The notes below the pieces were generated by a model, which made no database searches, was not told where the DNA came from, and saw only the letters and a program-made list of their open reading frames with translations. Below, piece after piece: positions 34,729 through 43,944 of a DNA stretch of 64,000 nucleotides. The stretch covers positions 133,786 to 197,785 of the forward strand of contig CAWGJU010000016.1 in NCBI GenBank assembly GCA_963822985.1, written 5' to 3'. This DNA comes from Thermohalobaculum sp963822985 (lineage in GTDB: Bacteria; Pseudomonadota; Alphaproteobacteria; Rhodobacterales; Rhodobacteraceae). The position numbers and the translations under genes were made by a program. How positions within the stretch are numbered: position 1 is the stretch's first letter; each line of letters begins with the position of its first letter.

Positions 34729-35574
34729 TCACTCATGCGCGACCCCCAGATAGGCGTCGATGACGTCCTGGTTGGCGCGCACCTCGTCGGGCGTGCCGTC
34801 GCCGATCTTGCGGCCGTAGTCGAGCACGACGACGCGGTCGGCGAGGTCCATGACCACGCCCATGTCGTGCTCAATCAGCGCGAGGGTGGTGCCGAACTCG
34901 TCGTTCACGTCGAGGACGAAGCGGCACATGTCCTCCTTCTCCTCGACGTTCATGCCGGCCATCGGCTCGTCGAGCAGCAGGAGCTTTGGCTCGGCGGCGA
35001 GCGCCCGGCCGAGCTCGACGCGCTTTTGCAGGCCGTAGGGCAGGGCGCCGACGGGCGTCTTGCGGATCGCCTGGATCTCGAGGAAGTCGATGATCTTCTC
35101 GACAAAGGCGCGGTGCTCGACCTCCTCGCGCTCGGCCGGACCCCGCCAGAGCGCCTGCAGCAGCATGTTGCTGCGCATGTGGATGAGCCGCCCGGTCATG
35201 ATGTTGTCGAGCGTCGTCATGCCCTTGAACAGCGCGATGTTCTGGAATGTGCGGGCGATGCCATGCTTGGCGATCTGGTAGGGCTTGAGGTTGCCGCGCT
35301 TCTCGCCGCGGAACCAGATCTCGCCCTCCTGCGGGTGGTAGAAGCCGTTGATGCAGTTCAGCATGGACGACTTGCCCGCGCCGTTCGGGCCAATGATGGC
35401 GCGGATTTCGCCCTCGCGGATGTCGAAGCTGACGTCCTTCAGCGCCGTCACGCCGCCAAAGCGCAGCGTGATGTTGCGGACGTCCATCATGATGCCGCCG
35501 ATGCGGCGGGGCTGGACGCCGTGCTGCTCCTCCTGCCGGATATAGTCGAGCTCGGTGGCGGCGGCCTGGCTCAT
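34729..35574 (-). CDS. Branched-chain-amino-acid-type ABC transporter ATPase (LivG)
   Basis: A 281-residue ATPase with Walker A GPNGAGKSS, the LivG-type signature LPYGLQKRVELGRALA and Walker B LLLLDEPMAGMN. The first 28 residues (ending IGGIM) form an extension before the domain. It lies 11 bases after the acyl-CoA ligase stop, so the two are co-transcribed. Confidence 0.92.
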   Translation of the reverse strand: MSQAAATELDYIRQEEQHGVQPRRIGGIMMDVRNITLRFGGVTALKDVSFDIREGEIRAIIGPNGAGKSSMLNCINGFYHPQEGEIWFRGEKRGNLKPYQIAKHGIARTFQNIALFKGMTTLDNIMTGRLIHMRSNMLLQALWRGPAEREEVEHRAFVEKIIDFLEIQAIRKTPVGALPYGLQKRVELGRALAAEPKLLLLDEPMAGMNVEEKEDMCRFVLDVNDEFGTTLALIEHDMGVVMDLADRVVVLDYGRKIGDGTPDEVRANQDVIDAYLGVAHE

Positions 35575-35585
35575 GGCGGGTCTCC

Positions 35586-37571
35586 TCAGGCCGCTTGCGC
35601 CGTTGGCGCGTGCGCGGCCGGGGTGCGCGCGAACGTCTTGACGTCGCGGATCTCGAGCGTTGCCGCGATCTTGCCTTTGCGGCCGTCCTCGTAGGTGACC
35701 TCGGTCTCGGCATAGACGGAGGGCAAGCCGTCGTAGAGGGCGTCGATCAGCGGCTTGTAGCGCTCGGAGATCGTCGAGCGGCGAACCTTGCGGGTGCGCG
35801 TCAGCTCGCCGTCATCGGCGTCGAGCTCCTTGTGCAGCACGAGGAAGCGGTGGATCTGGCAGCCGGAGAGCATCTGGTCCTGCGCTAGCGACGCGTTGAC
35901 CTCCTCGACATGTGACTGGATCATCTCGTAGACGCGCGGATGCGCGGCGAGCTCCTGATAGGAGGCGTAGGAGACGTTGTTGCGCTCGGCCCACGAGCCG
36001 ACGGCGCCGAGGTCGATGTTGACGAAGGCGGTGCATTGGTCGCGGCCATCGCCGAAGATGACGGCCTCGAGGATGTTCGGGTAGAACTTGAGCTTGTTCT
36101 CGACGTATTTCGGCGCGAACAGGCTGCCATCGGCCATCTTGCCGACATCCTTGGCGCGGTCAATGATGCGCAGATGGCCGGTGCCTTCCTCGATAAAGCC
36201 GGCATCGCCGGTGTCGACCCAGCCCTGCGGGTCCTTGGTCTCGGCGGTCTTCTCCGGCTCCTTGTAGTACTCGCGGAAGACGCCGGGGCTGCGGTACCAG
36301 ACGCGCCCGTCATCGTCGATGCGGATCTCGACGCCCGGCGAGGGCACGCCGACGGTGTCGTCGCGCACCTGGCCGTCCGGCTGAGCGGTGATGAAGACCG
36401 AGGCCTCAGTCTGGCCGTAGAGCTGCTTGAGGTTGACGCCGATCGAGCGGTAGAAGCTGAAGATCTCCGGGCCGATCGCCTCGCCGGCGGTGTAGGCCAG
36501 CCTGATGCGGCTCATCCCCAGCGTGTTGCGCAAGGGGGCGTAGATCAGCAGGTCGCCGAGCGCATAGTTGAGGCGGGTGCCGAAGCCGACGGATTTGCCG
36601 TCGAGGATGTCGCCGCCGACCTTGCGCGCGAAGCCGATATAGCGATGGAAAAGCCGCCGCATCCAGCCGGGCGCGTCCTCCATGCGGATCATGACTGTGG
36701 TCAGGAGATTTTCGTAAATCCTTGGCGGCGAGAAGAAATAGGTCGGGCCGATCTCCTTCAGGTCGGCAAGCATCGTATCGGGGCTTTCGGGGCAGGAGAC
36801 GCAAAAGCCAGACCAGTGCGCCTGGCCGACAGAGAAGATGAAGTCGCCCACCCAAGCCATTGGCAGATATGCCAAGATCTCGTCTTTTTCGGTCAGCTTG
36901 TCGAACTCGCAGGACGAGGCGGCGGCGAAAATAACATTGCCGTTCGTCAGCACCACGCCCTTGGGCTTGCCGGTGGTGCCAGAGGTGTAGAGGACGACGC
37001 ATGTGTCCTCGGCCGTCGCCGCCGCGATACGGCGGTCGAGTTCGGGCCCGTGGCGCTCGGCGTTCTCGCGGCCGAGCCGCTGCACGTCCGACATCGCGTG
37101 CAGTGCGGTGTGGTCGTAGTTACGCAAGCCGCGCGGGTCGCGATAGACGATGTGGCGCAGCGCCGGCAGCCGGTCCTTGAGCGACAGAACCTTGTCGACC
37201 TGCTCCTGGTCCTCGGCGACGATGAACGTCACCTCGGCGTGCTGGAGCACGAAGACCATCTCCTCGGCGACCGAGTCCTGGTAGATGGGGACAGGCACGG
37301 CGCCGACCATCTGCGCTGCCACCATCGACCAGTAGAGCGGCGGGCGGTTGGTGCCGATGATCGCCATCCGCTCGCCGCGGCCGAGGCCGAGTTCCATCAG
37401 GCCGAGGGCGAGCACGCGCGTCTCGTCCTGCACCTGTGCCCAATTCCAGGCCTGCCATATGCCGAACATCTTCTCCCGGCTGGCGGGGCGATCGGCAAAG
37501 CGCGTGGCGTTCAGCGCGAGCAGCTTGGGAAACGTGTCTCGGCCGGCGGCTACCCACCTGTTGTCGCCCAA
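35586..37571 (-). CDS. Long-chain-type acyl-CoA ligase (AMP-forming)
   Basis: A 661-residue adenylate-forming enzyme with the AMP motif YTSGTTGKPKGVVLTNGN, and YGQTEASVF, WVDTGDAGF and a C-terminal TRTRKVRRSTI region. It is related to the long FadD15/FAA-type ligases that activate fatty or aromatic acids to CoA esters. The TTG at 37571 has a good GGGAGGG eight bases away and is favoured; an ATG at 37616 would add 15 unlikely residues. The ligase heads the Liv-type importer operon, so uptake and CoA activation of the same acid is a sensible reading. Confidence 0.9.
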   Translation of the reverse strand: MGDNRWVAAGRDTFPKLLALNATRFADRPASREKMFGIWQAWNWAQVQDETRVLALGLMELGLGRGERMAIIGTNRPPLYWSMVAAQMVGAVPVPIYQDSVAEEMVFVLQHAEVTFIVAEDQEQVDKVLSLKDRLPALRHIVYRDPRGLRNYDHTALHAMSDVQRLGRENAERHGPELDRRIAAATAEDTCVVLYTSGTTGKPKGVVLTNGNVIFAAASSCEFDKLTEKDEILAYLPMAWVGDFIFSVGQAHWSGFCVSCPESPDTMLADLKEIGPTYFFSPPRIYENLLTTVMIRMEDAPGWMRRLFHRYIGFARKVGGDILDGKSVGFGTRLNYALGDLLIYAPLRNTLGMSRIRLAYTAGEAIGPEIFSFYRSIGVNLKQLYGQTEASVFITAQPDGQVRDDTVGVPSPGVEIRIDDDGRVWYRSPGVFREYYKEPEKTAETKDPQGWVDTGDAGFIEEGTGHLRIIDRAKDVGKMADGSLFAPKYVENKLKFYPNILEAVIFGDGRDQCTAFVNIDLGAVGSWAERNNVSYASYQELAAHPRVYEMIQSHVEEVNASLAQDQMLSGCQIHRFLVLHKELDADDGELTRTRKVRRSTISERYKPLIDALYDGLPSVYAETEVTYEDGRKGKIAATLEIRDVKTFARTPAAHAPTAQAA

Positions 37572-37716
37572 CGGTCTACCCTCCCTGACGCACGAGATCG
37601 CGCGGACCGCCGGCATCTTCGTGCTCGTTTGTCGGCGCGCCAGTTTACCCGCGATCAGAGCTTCACTAAGCGGACGATGCGTCGCAGGGTCAAGCGGGAA
37701 CTGAACGGGCGTTCGA

Positions 37717-37744
37717 TTCCTGTTCCTGTTCCTGTTCCTGTTCC
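37717..37744. repeat. Hexanucleotide repeat (TTCCTG)4 plus TTCC
   Basis: Four perfect copies of TTCCTG followed by TTCC lie between the HAD gene stop and the acyl-CoA ligase start. On the coding strand this reads GGAACA/CAGGAA. It is outside any gene, about 145 bases upstream of the ligase start. Confidence 0.9.
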
Positions 37745-37762
37745 GGGGCAGGCGGCAGCCTA

Positions 37763-38491
37763 CTAAAGTGTCTCGGCCATTGCAGCGAGGGTCGGGAAAC
37801 GGAAGTCGACCTGCGGACGCTGGTCCACCGCCAGCGTCGCCCCCCAGGCGCCGCCCTCGGCCAGGCGCCGCCGGTCGATCCAGGCGTTCGCCAGCCCGAA
37901 GGCGCGGGCCTGGACGTGGTCGTGGAAAAGGCTCTGCGCGGTGTGCAGCACGCCTGATTTCTCCACCCCGAGATCCTTGGGAAGGCGATCGAGCAGGTAC
38001 TCGAAATTGCGCGGATCGGGCTTGTAGGAGCCGATGTCCTCGGCGGTGTAGACGGCGTCGAAATCGACGCCGAGCTTGCGACTGGAGGCGGCGAAGCCAT
38101 CGCGGTGGACGTTCGAGAGGATGACCAGGCGGAAATGCCGCTTGAGCACGCGCAGCGCGTCGGCCGTGTCGGGAAATGCCGGCCAGTGCGGGATCGAGGC
38201 GCCGAAGGCGCGGTCGAGGTCGATGGTCGTGGTCAGCTCATAGCGCCGGGCAAAGGCACTGTGCACATGCGCCAGCAGCCGGGAGTAGAGCATGTCGGGC
38301 GTCGCCGCCTCCTGCGCCGACTGGATCTCGGCGAAGGCGAACAACGCCTCCTCGCGCCTTGGCGCGTCGGCGCCGTTCGCCGCCAGGACCGGCTGGAGCG
38401 CGTCCCAGATCCCCGTCTCCCAGTCGATCAGCGTTCCGTAGCAGTCGAAGGTCAGGATCTGAAAATCGGTCAGCGCGCGCGGCATGGGCAA
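37763..38491 (-). CDS. Haloacid dehalogenase type II-like HAD hydrolase
   Basis: A 242-residue HAD-superfamily protein: motif I FDCYGTLIDWETG (nucleophile Asp near residue 14), motif II VILSNVHRDGF, motif III SYKPDPRNFEYLL. It is closest to the L-2-haloacid dehalogenase subgroup, though many members act on phosphates or other small molecules. Two in-frame ATGs (38491 and 38485) begin it. It stands 270 bases upstream of the ligase and may be separate from that operon. Confidence 0.87.
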   Translation of the reverse strand: MPMPRALTDFQILTFDCYGTLIDWETGIWDALQPVLAANGADAPRREEALFAFAEIQSAQEAATPDMLYSRLLAHVHSAFARRYELTTTIDLDRAFGASIPHWPAFPDTADALRVLKRHFRLVILSNVHRDGFAASSRKLGVDFDAVYTAEDIGSYKPDPRNFEYLLDRLPKDLGVEKSGVLHTAQSLFHDHVQARAFGLANAWIDRRRLAEGGAWGATLAVDQRPQVDFRFPTLAAMAETL

Positions 38492-38570
38492 GTCCCCGAA
38501 TGCGAGAGCCCGCCCCGGGAGCGGGACGGGCTCGGGTCATGCCACGGACGAAGGCCGCGCGAAAGGCCGC

Positions 38571-39026
38571 TCAGGCCTCGATGGTCGCCCGCTCGCCGGT
38601 CGACTTGATGGCGATGGTGCGGGGCTTCAGCGCCTCGGGCACCTCGCGGAGCAGGTCGACATGCAGCAGGCCGTTGACCAGCTCGGCGCCGCTGACGCGG
38701 ACGTGGTCGGCCAGCTGGAAGCGGCGCTCGAAGCCGCGCTCGGCGATGCCGCGGTGCAGATAGACGGGCTTGCTCTCGCCCTCGACCTCGCGCTTTGTCG
38801 CGGTGATCGTAAGCTGCTGGTCCTTAACCTCGACGTTCAGATCGCCCTCGCTAAAGCCGGCCACGGCCACCGTGATGCGGTAGGCGTTCTCGCCGGTCTT
38901 CTCGATGTTGTAGGGCGGGTAGGTCGGCGCCGGCGCGTCGCCGGCCATCAGCTGGTCGAGCATGCCCGCGAGACGGTCAAAGCCGACGGTCGAGCGGTAA
39001 AGCGGGCTGAGATCGAAATTGCGCAT
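38571..39026 (-). CDS. Small heat-shock protein (Hsp20/IbpA family)
   Basis: The 151-residue chaperone has the alpha-crystallin domain at about residues 38-130: PPYNIEKTGENAYRITVAVA, LTITATKRE and the NGLLHVDLLREVPE end. The N-terminus MRNFDLSPLYRSTVGFDRLA is typical of IbpA relatives in alphaproteobacteria. It prevents aggregation of unfolded proteins under heat. GGAGGATCAAG precedes the ATG at 39026, and a heat-shock-type promoter is visible about 100 bases upstream. Confidence 0.95.
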   Translation of the reverse strand: MRNFDLSPLYRSTVGFDRLAGMLDQLMAGDAPAPTYPPYNIEKTGENAYRITVAVAGFSEGDLNVEVKDQQLTITATKREVEGESKPVYLHRGIAERGFERRFQLADHVRVSGAELVNGLLHVDLLREVPEALKPRTIAIKSTGERATIEA

Positions 39027-39119
39027 CTTGATCCTCCGATGAGCGATGCATGCGATGTGGCCCCCTTTGCGGGCGGGCCTCATGGTCGCCAGAGCCGTGA
39101 TCGGCCTCCGGCCTAGCAG

Positions 39120-39148
39120 ATGTGGGAACGCGCGTGCGGCGCGTCAAG
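39120..39148 (-). promoter_or_regulatory. RpoH (sigma-32)-type promoter of the Hsp20 gene
   Basis: On the minus strand CTTGAC (39148-39143) is followed after 16 bases by CCCACAT (39126-39120), close to the alphaproteobacterial heat-shock consensus of CTTGAA-like and CCCCATAT-like boxes. It lies 94 bases before the Hsp20 ATG. The -35 box contains the TGA stop codon of the upstream protease gene. Confidence 0.6.
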
Positions 39149-39905
39149 ATGGCGGGATTTCCCGATCGGTGGACTTCGCGAGCGATTCCAGCAGCATGGG
39201 GACGGCGAGATCGGCCCGGACGGCGATGGCCAGCGGGCCCGTCCCGGTGCCCATCGCGGCGAGGACGCCGACGAGACGCCACTCGCCATCCTCATGCGCA
39301 AAGACCGGAGCGCCCGAGGCGCCGAAGGTGACGCGGCAGCCGAAGAGCAGGAGGGGTCCCGTCACCGTCTCATAAGGGCAGTCGTCCTGCAGCGTCGGGG
39401 CGTGCGCCCGGTCGCGCCGGTAGCTGACGAGCGTCAGCGCCGCTCCGGGCAGCGGCGCCTGTCCGATCGCGAAAGGCGGCACGTCCTGGGGCCGAAACGG
39501 GGTCTCGAGCCTGATCAGGGCGATGTCGGTGCCGAGCGCCTCGCGCGAGCGCGCGCCGGGGTGGCCGGGGTGGTAGTCCGGGTGGAGCGCCACCGCGGCG
39601 GCGCGGCTGTGGCCGGCGCTGTCACCGCCATACCAGCCGGCGACAAAGGTGACATTGCCCAGCGGCCGGGGCTGTCCGGTGCGCGGATGGACGAGGCAGT
39701 GCGCCGCCGTCAGCACCACGTCCGGCGCGATGAGCGCGCCGCTGCAGAGCGCTCGGTCGCGCATGCCGGCGACGTTCACGCGGCCGACGGCGCGCCATGC
39801 CTGCGCCGCTTCGCGCGAGAGGAGCGTCGAGCGGTCGACCTCGGCGGCGCCCGCCGTCGCGGCGAGCAGGGCGGCCAGGCAGGCGGCACGCCTAAGCGGC
39901 CGCAA
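39144..39905 (-). CDS. Secreted trypsin-like (V8-type) serine protease
   Basis: A chymotrypsin-fold protease of about 253 residues with signal-like N-terminus (RRAACLAALLAATAGAAE) and the triad in LTAAHCLVH (His), TDIALIRLE (Asp) and GASGAPVF (Ser, in G-x-S-G-x-P). It is probably periplasmic or secreted. The start is probably the TTG at 39905, which overlaps the glcF stop by 14 bases; this choice is uncertain. Its stop codon lies inside the -35 box of the Hsp20 promoter. Confidence 0.85.
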   Translation of the reverse strand: MRPLRRAACLAALLAATAGAAEVDRSTLLSREAAQAWRAVGRVNVAGMRDRALCSGALIAPDVVLTAAHCLVHPRTGQPRPLGNVTFVAGWYGGDSAGHSRAAAVALHPDYHPGHPGARSREALGTDIALIRLETPFRPQDVPPFAIGQAPLPGAALTLVSYRRDRAHAPTLQDDCPYETVTGPLLLFGCRVTFGASGAPVFAHEDGEWRLVGVLAAMGTGTGPLAIAVRADLAVPMLLESLAKSTDREIPPS

Positions 39906-41193
39906 GCGCCGTCTCCGCCAGCGCCGGGGGCACGGGCCCGCCGGTCGCCCAGTCGAGAAGCTCGACCGTGTGGACGACTGGCACGCCGGTGGCGGCACCG
40001 ATCTGCATCATGCAGCCGATGTTGCCGGCGGCGATCACCTGCGGCCGGGTGGCTTCGAGGGTCGCCACCTTGCGGTGCCCGAGCTCGGCCGAGATCTCGG
40101 GCTGAAGCAGGTTGTAGGTGCCGGCCGAGCCGCAGCAGAGATGCGCGTCGCGCGGCTCGACGACCTCGAAACCGGCGGCGGTCAGGAGTTGCTTGGGTGC
40201 CCGCGTCACCTTCTGGCCGTGCTGCAGCGAGCAGGCGGCGTGGTAGGCCACGCGCAGGCGCGGCGCGGCGGGTTCCCTGAGGCCGATGCCCGTCATGAAT
40301 TCGGTGACGTCCTTGGCGAGCGCCGAGATCCGGACCGCGTCCTCGGCCAGCGGCTCGCGCTCGAAGAGGTGGCCGTAGTCCTTCACGGTCGTGCCGCAGC
40401 CCGAGGTGTTGATGATGATGGCGTCGAGGCCCTCGCCATCGGCCTCGGCCGCCCAGGCGCGGATGTTGGGCGCGGCGAAACCGTGCGCCTCGTCGGTCTT
40501 GCCCATGTGGTGGACCAGTGCGCCGCAGCAGCCCATGCCGCGGGCGATCACGACGTCGCAGCCATGCCGGGTCAGCAGGCGGATCGTCGCCGCGTTGATG
40601 TCGGCGTTCAGCGCCCGCTGGGCACAGCCGGTCATCAGCGCGACGCGGTGCCTGCGCTCGCCCTGGGCGGGGTGGACCTGCGGGTCGTCGTGCCGGGCGG
40701 GAGCGGCGATCGGCGCGCGAGCCATCTCCAGCATGGCGCGCAGCCGCGGGGGAAAGGCGCGGCGGAAGGGCCGCGCCAGCTTGGCGCCGGCCAGCGCGAA
40801 GCGAAAACGGCCGGGATAGGGCAGGATCAGTGCCAGCAGCCGGCGCAGCGCGCGATCGGGCAGGGGCCGGCGATAGGTGCGCTCGATATGGGCGCGGGCA
40901 TGGTCGACCAGATGCATGTAGTGCACGCCCGAGGGGCAGGTCGTCATGCAGGCTAGGCAGGACAGGCAGCGGTCGAGATGCTTGACGGTCCGCTCGTCGG
41001 CAGGCCGGTCGTTCTCGAGCATGTCCTTGATGAGATAAATGCGGCCGCGCGGGCTATCGAGCTCGTCGCCCAGCACCTGGTAGCTGGGGCAGGTCGCGGT
41101 GCAAAAACCGCAATGGACGCAGGCGCGCAGGATCTGGTTGGCCCGGGCGATCCCCGGGTCCTGCAGCTGCGCCTCGGTGAAGTTGGTCTGCAT
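39892..41193 (-). CDS. glcF: Glycolate oxidase iron-sulfur subunit GlcF
   Basis: The 433-residue subunit has two 4Fe-4S motifs, CVHCGFCTATCPSY and CLSCLACMTTCPSG, and two later CCG-domain cysteine clusters (GMGCCGALVHHMG, CCGSAGTYNLLQ). With GlcD and GlcE it oxidises glycolate to glyoxylate and passes electrons to the respiratory chain. It abuts the glcE stop (41194) exactly. Glyoxylate made here can join the ethylmalonyl-CoA pathway metabolites. Confidence 0.95.
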   Translation of the reverse strand: MQTNFTEAQLQDPGIARANQILRACVHCGFCTATCPSYQVLGDELDSPRGRIYLIKDMLENDRPADERTVKHLDRCLSCLACMTTCPSGVHYMHLVDHARAHIERTYRRPLPDRALRRLLALILPYPGRFRFALAGAKLARPFRRAFPPRLRAMLEMARAPIAAPARHDDPQVHPAQGERRHRVALMTGCAQRALNADINAATIRLLTRHGCDVVIARGMGCCGALVHHMGKTDEAHGFAAPNIRAWAAEADGEGLDAIIINTSGCGTTVKDYGHLFEREPLAEDAVRISALAKDVTEFMTGIGLREPAAPRLRVAYHAACSLQHGQKVTRAPKQLLTAAGFEVVEPRDAHLCCGSAGTYNLLQPEISAELGHRKVATLEATRPQVIAAGNIGCMMQIGAATGVPVVHTVELLDWATGGPVPPALAETALAAA

Positions 41194-42369
41194 TCAGGCT
41201 CTCATGCGGCCGGGGTTCAGGATGCCGTGCGGGTCGAACTTGCCCCGCAACCCGGCGGAAAGGCGGGCGAGCGGCGCGGGTTCGGGCTCGAAGACATCGA
41301 CCGCGGCGCGCGTCGCGCCCGAGGAACGGAGCAGCGTGGCGTGCCCGCCGAACCGCCGCGTTTGCGCGCGGATCGCGGCGGCGCCGGCGTCGCCGTCTTC
41401 GCCCACCAGCAGCCAGACGAGCCCGCCGCCCCAGTCGTAGAAGGCGCCGAGAAGCGGGGTCCGCCGGACGGCTTCGACCAGCGCCGGCCCGTCGGAGGGT
41501 TTGACCGAGACGCGCCAGACGGCGCCGGGCCGCCCGCCGAACGGTTCGACGTCGCGGACGCGGCGCCAGAGGGCGGCGGCGTCGGGCGTCACCTCGATCG
41601 CCTCGCCGCGGAAGCGGGAAAGGCGGTCCTTCAGCCTATCGGCCCGGTAGGCGACCGAGCGCTCCAGGCCCTCGACTCGGATCATCGTCAGGACGCCGTC
41701 CTCGTCCGGCAGATGCGCGGCGCCGGCGATGTCGAAGGGCGAGCCGAGCGCGTCCGACATGGCCTCGACCGCCGCTCGGTCGTCGAGCCCGCGCAGCAGC
41801 ACCGTGGCCGACGCCTCGGGGGCGGGCAGCACCTTGAAGCCGATCTCGCTCAGCACGCCCAGCGTGCCGTGGCTACCCGCCATCAGCTTGACAAGGTCGA
41901 GGCCGGTGACGTTCTTCATCACGCGGCCGCCATTGGCGACGGGCTGACCGCTGCCGTCGACGAAGCGGACGCCGATCATCGAGTCGCGGCAGGCGCCGCG
42001 CTGGATGCGGCGCGGGCCGGAGGCACCGGTGGCGACCGCGCCGCCGACGGTCGGCTCGCCTCGCGTCCCCATGAGCGCGCGGTGGTCCATCGGCTCGAAG
42101 GGCAGCATCTGGCCCTCGACGGCGAGCGCGGCCTCGACCTCGGCCATAGGCGTTCCGGCGCCGACGACGAGCGTCAGCGCGCCCGGCTCGTAGAGGCGGA
42201 TGCCGGAGAGGCCGCGCGTTGAGAGCGTGCGCTCGGCCTGCACCGGACGGCCGAGGCCGGCGCGCGTGGCGCCGCCAGCGATCTCGAGCGGCGTGCGGGA
42301 CGCGGCGGCGTCGGCGATCGCCTGTGCCAGCTCCGCCTCGGTGCCCGGCGCGGTGGGCGCGTCCGTCAC
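41194..42369 (-). CDS. glcE: Glycolate oxidase FAD-binding subunit GlcE
   Basis: The 391-residue subunit carries the FAD-binding segment GTRGEPTVGGAVATGASGPR and GGRVMKNVTGLDLVKLMAGS, with the C-terminal KFDPHGILNPGRM found in this flavin family. The GTG start at 42369 overlaps the glcD stop (GTGA). Confidence 0.95.
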   Translation of the reverse strand: MTDAPTAPGTEAELAQAIADAAASRTPLEIAGGATRAGLGRPVQAERTLSTRGLSGIRLYEPGALTLVVGAGTPMAEVEAALAVEGQMLPFEPMDHRALMGTRGEPTVGGAVATGASGPRRIQRGACRDSMIGVRFVDGSGQPVANGGRVMKNVTGLDLVKLMAGSHGTLGVLSEIGFKVLPAPEASATVLLRGLDDRAAVEAMSDALGSPFDIAGAAHLPDEDGVLTMIRVEGLERSVAYRADRLKDRLSRFRGEAIEVTPDAAALWRRVRDVEPFGGRPGAVWRVSVKPSDGPALVEAVRRTPLLGAFYDWGGGLVWLLVGEDGDAGAAAIRAQTRRFGGHATLLRSSGATRAAVDVFEPEPAPLARLSAGLRGKFDPHGILNPGRMRA

Positions 42370-43802
42370 GCGGCGCTCCGCCGCGCCTCGGAGGTGGCGA
42401 GCGGGAAGACCTTGGCCGGGTTCAGCATCCAGCGCGGGTCGAACACGTCCTTGACGTCCATCTGCGCGGCCAGGTCCGCCGGGCGGTACTGGTGGCCCAT
42501 CAGGTCGCGCTTTTCCACGCCGACGCCGTGCTCGCCGGTGAGACATCCGCCGACCTCGACGCACAGCCGGAGGATGTCGGCGCCGAGCGCCTCGGCGCGC
42601 TCGAGCTCGCCCTTGTTCGCATCGAAGACGATCAGCGGGTGCATGTTGCCGTCGCCGGCGTGGAAGACATTGGCGACCTTCAGCCCGTACCGGCGCGAGA
42701 GCTCGGCCGTGCGGCGCAGCACCTCGGGCAAGGCCGAGGTCGGCACCGTGCCGTCGAGGCATATATAGTCGCCGAGCTGGCCCATGGCGCCGAAGGCCGA
42801 TTTGCGGCCGAGCCAGATTGCGGCGGCCTCGGCCTCGGACTGCGCCTCGCGCATGACCTTGGGCGAGTGGCGGTCGGCGACCGCCTTGATGGCGGTCAGC
42901 TGTTCCTCGATCTCGGTCTCGGCGCCTTCGACCTCGACGATCAGCAGTGCCTCGACGTCCATCGGATAGCCGGCATGGGCGTGCGCCTCGGTCGCGTCGA
43001 TGCAGGGCTTGTCCATGAACTCGATGGCGACGGGAATCACGCCCGACTTAATGATGTCGGCGACGCAGGCGCCGGCGGTCTCGGAGCTGTCGAAGCCCAT
43101 CAGAACGGGGCGCGCGCCCTCGGGTTTCGCCAGGATGCGCAGCCAGGCCTCGGTGACGATGCCGAGCTGGCCCTCCGAGCCGCAGATCAGGCCCAGCAGG
43201 TCGTAGCCGGGCGCGTCGAGATGCGGGCCGCCGATCTGCACGATGTGGCCGTCCGCCATCACCATGCGGACGCCGAGCAGGTTGTTGGTGGTGACCCCGT
43301 ACTTCAGGCAGTGCGCGCCGCCCGAGTTCATGGCGATGTTGCCGGCGATAGCGCAGGCGAGCTGGCTCGAGGGATCGGGCGCGTAGAAGAAGCCATCGCC
43401 CTGGACGGCGCCGGTGACGGCGAGATTGGTGATGCCGGACTGCACGTGGACGACGCGGTTGGCATAGTCGACATCCAGCACCTGGTTGAGGCGAGCGACG
43501 CCGAGCAATACGCTATCGGCGGTCGGCAGCGAGCCGCCGGCCAGCGATGTGCCGGCGCCGCGCGGCACGATCGGCACGCCCTCCTCGGCGCAGACGCGGA
43601 CGGCATCAGCGATCTCGTCGGTCGTGCGGGGCAGGAGGACGGCGAGCGGCGGGCAGCGATAGGCGGTCAGCGCGTCGCATTCATAGGCGCGCACCTCCTC
43701 GGGCGCCGAGATCACGGCGTCGGGGCCGAGCAGCGCCTCGAGCCGGGCGACGATCTGGGCCTTGCGCTGCATGACGCGCGCGTCGGGAACGGGCATTTCC
43801 AT
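42366..43802 (-). CDS. glcD: Glycolate oxidase catalytic FAD subunit GlcD
   Basis: The 478-residue flavoprotein shows VPRGAGTSLAGGSLPTADSV (FAD binding), GDGFFYAPDPSSQLACAIAG, GTVPTSALPEVLRR and the CLTGEHGVGVEKRDLMG motif with catalytic histidines. The ATG at 43802 follows GGAGGTCGCC. It is the first gene of glcDEF. No GlcC-type regulator is adjacent; 142 bases separate it from ptsP. Confidence 0.95.
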   Translation of the reverse strand: MEMPVPDARVMQRKAQIVARLEALLGPDAVISAPEEVRAYECDALTAYRCPPLAVLLPRTTDEIADAVRVCAEEGVPIVPRGAGTSLAGGSLPTADSVLLGVARLNQVLDVDYANRVVHVQSGITNLAVTGAVQGDGFFYAPDPSSQLACAIAGNIAMNSGGAHCLKYGVTTNNLLGVRMVMADGHIVQIGGPHLDAPGYDLLGLICGSEGQLGIVTEAWLRILAKPEGARPVLMGFDSSETAGACVADIIKSGVIPVAIEFMDKPCIDATEAHAHAGYPMDVEALLIVEVEGAETEIEEQLTAIKAVADRHSPKVMREAQSEAEAAAIWLGRKSAFGAMGQLGDYICLDGTVPTSALPEVLRRTAELSRRYGLKVANVFHAGDGNMHPLIVFDANKGELERAEALGADILRLCVEVGGCLTGEHGVGVEKRDLMGHQYRPADLAAQMDVKDVFDPRWMLNPAKVFPLATSEARRSAA

Positions 43803-43944
43803 GGGGCGACCTCCGTCGCGGAGAGTTTCATTCGTCAATTTGCGCCTTCGGTCGCGGCGCCGCAAGGCGTGCTCGGCGCGTCCCTCTCAAACAGCCGCGC
43901 CGCCCGGCCATGCAGCCGGCCAACACAGCGTCAGCGCGCACTCA

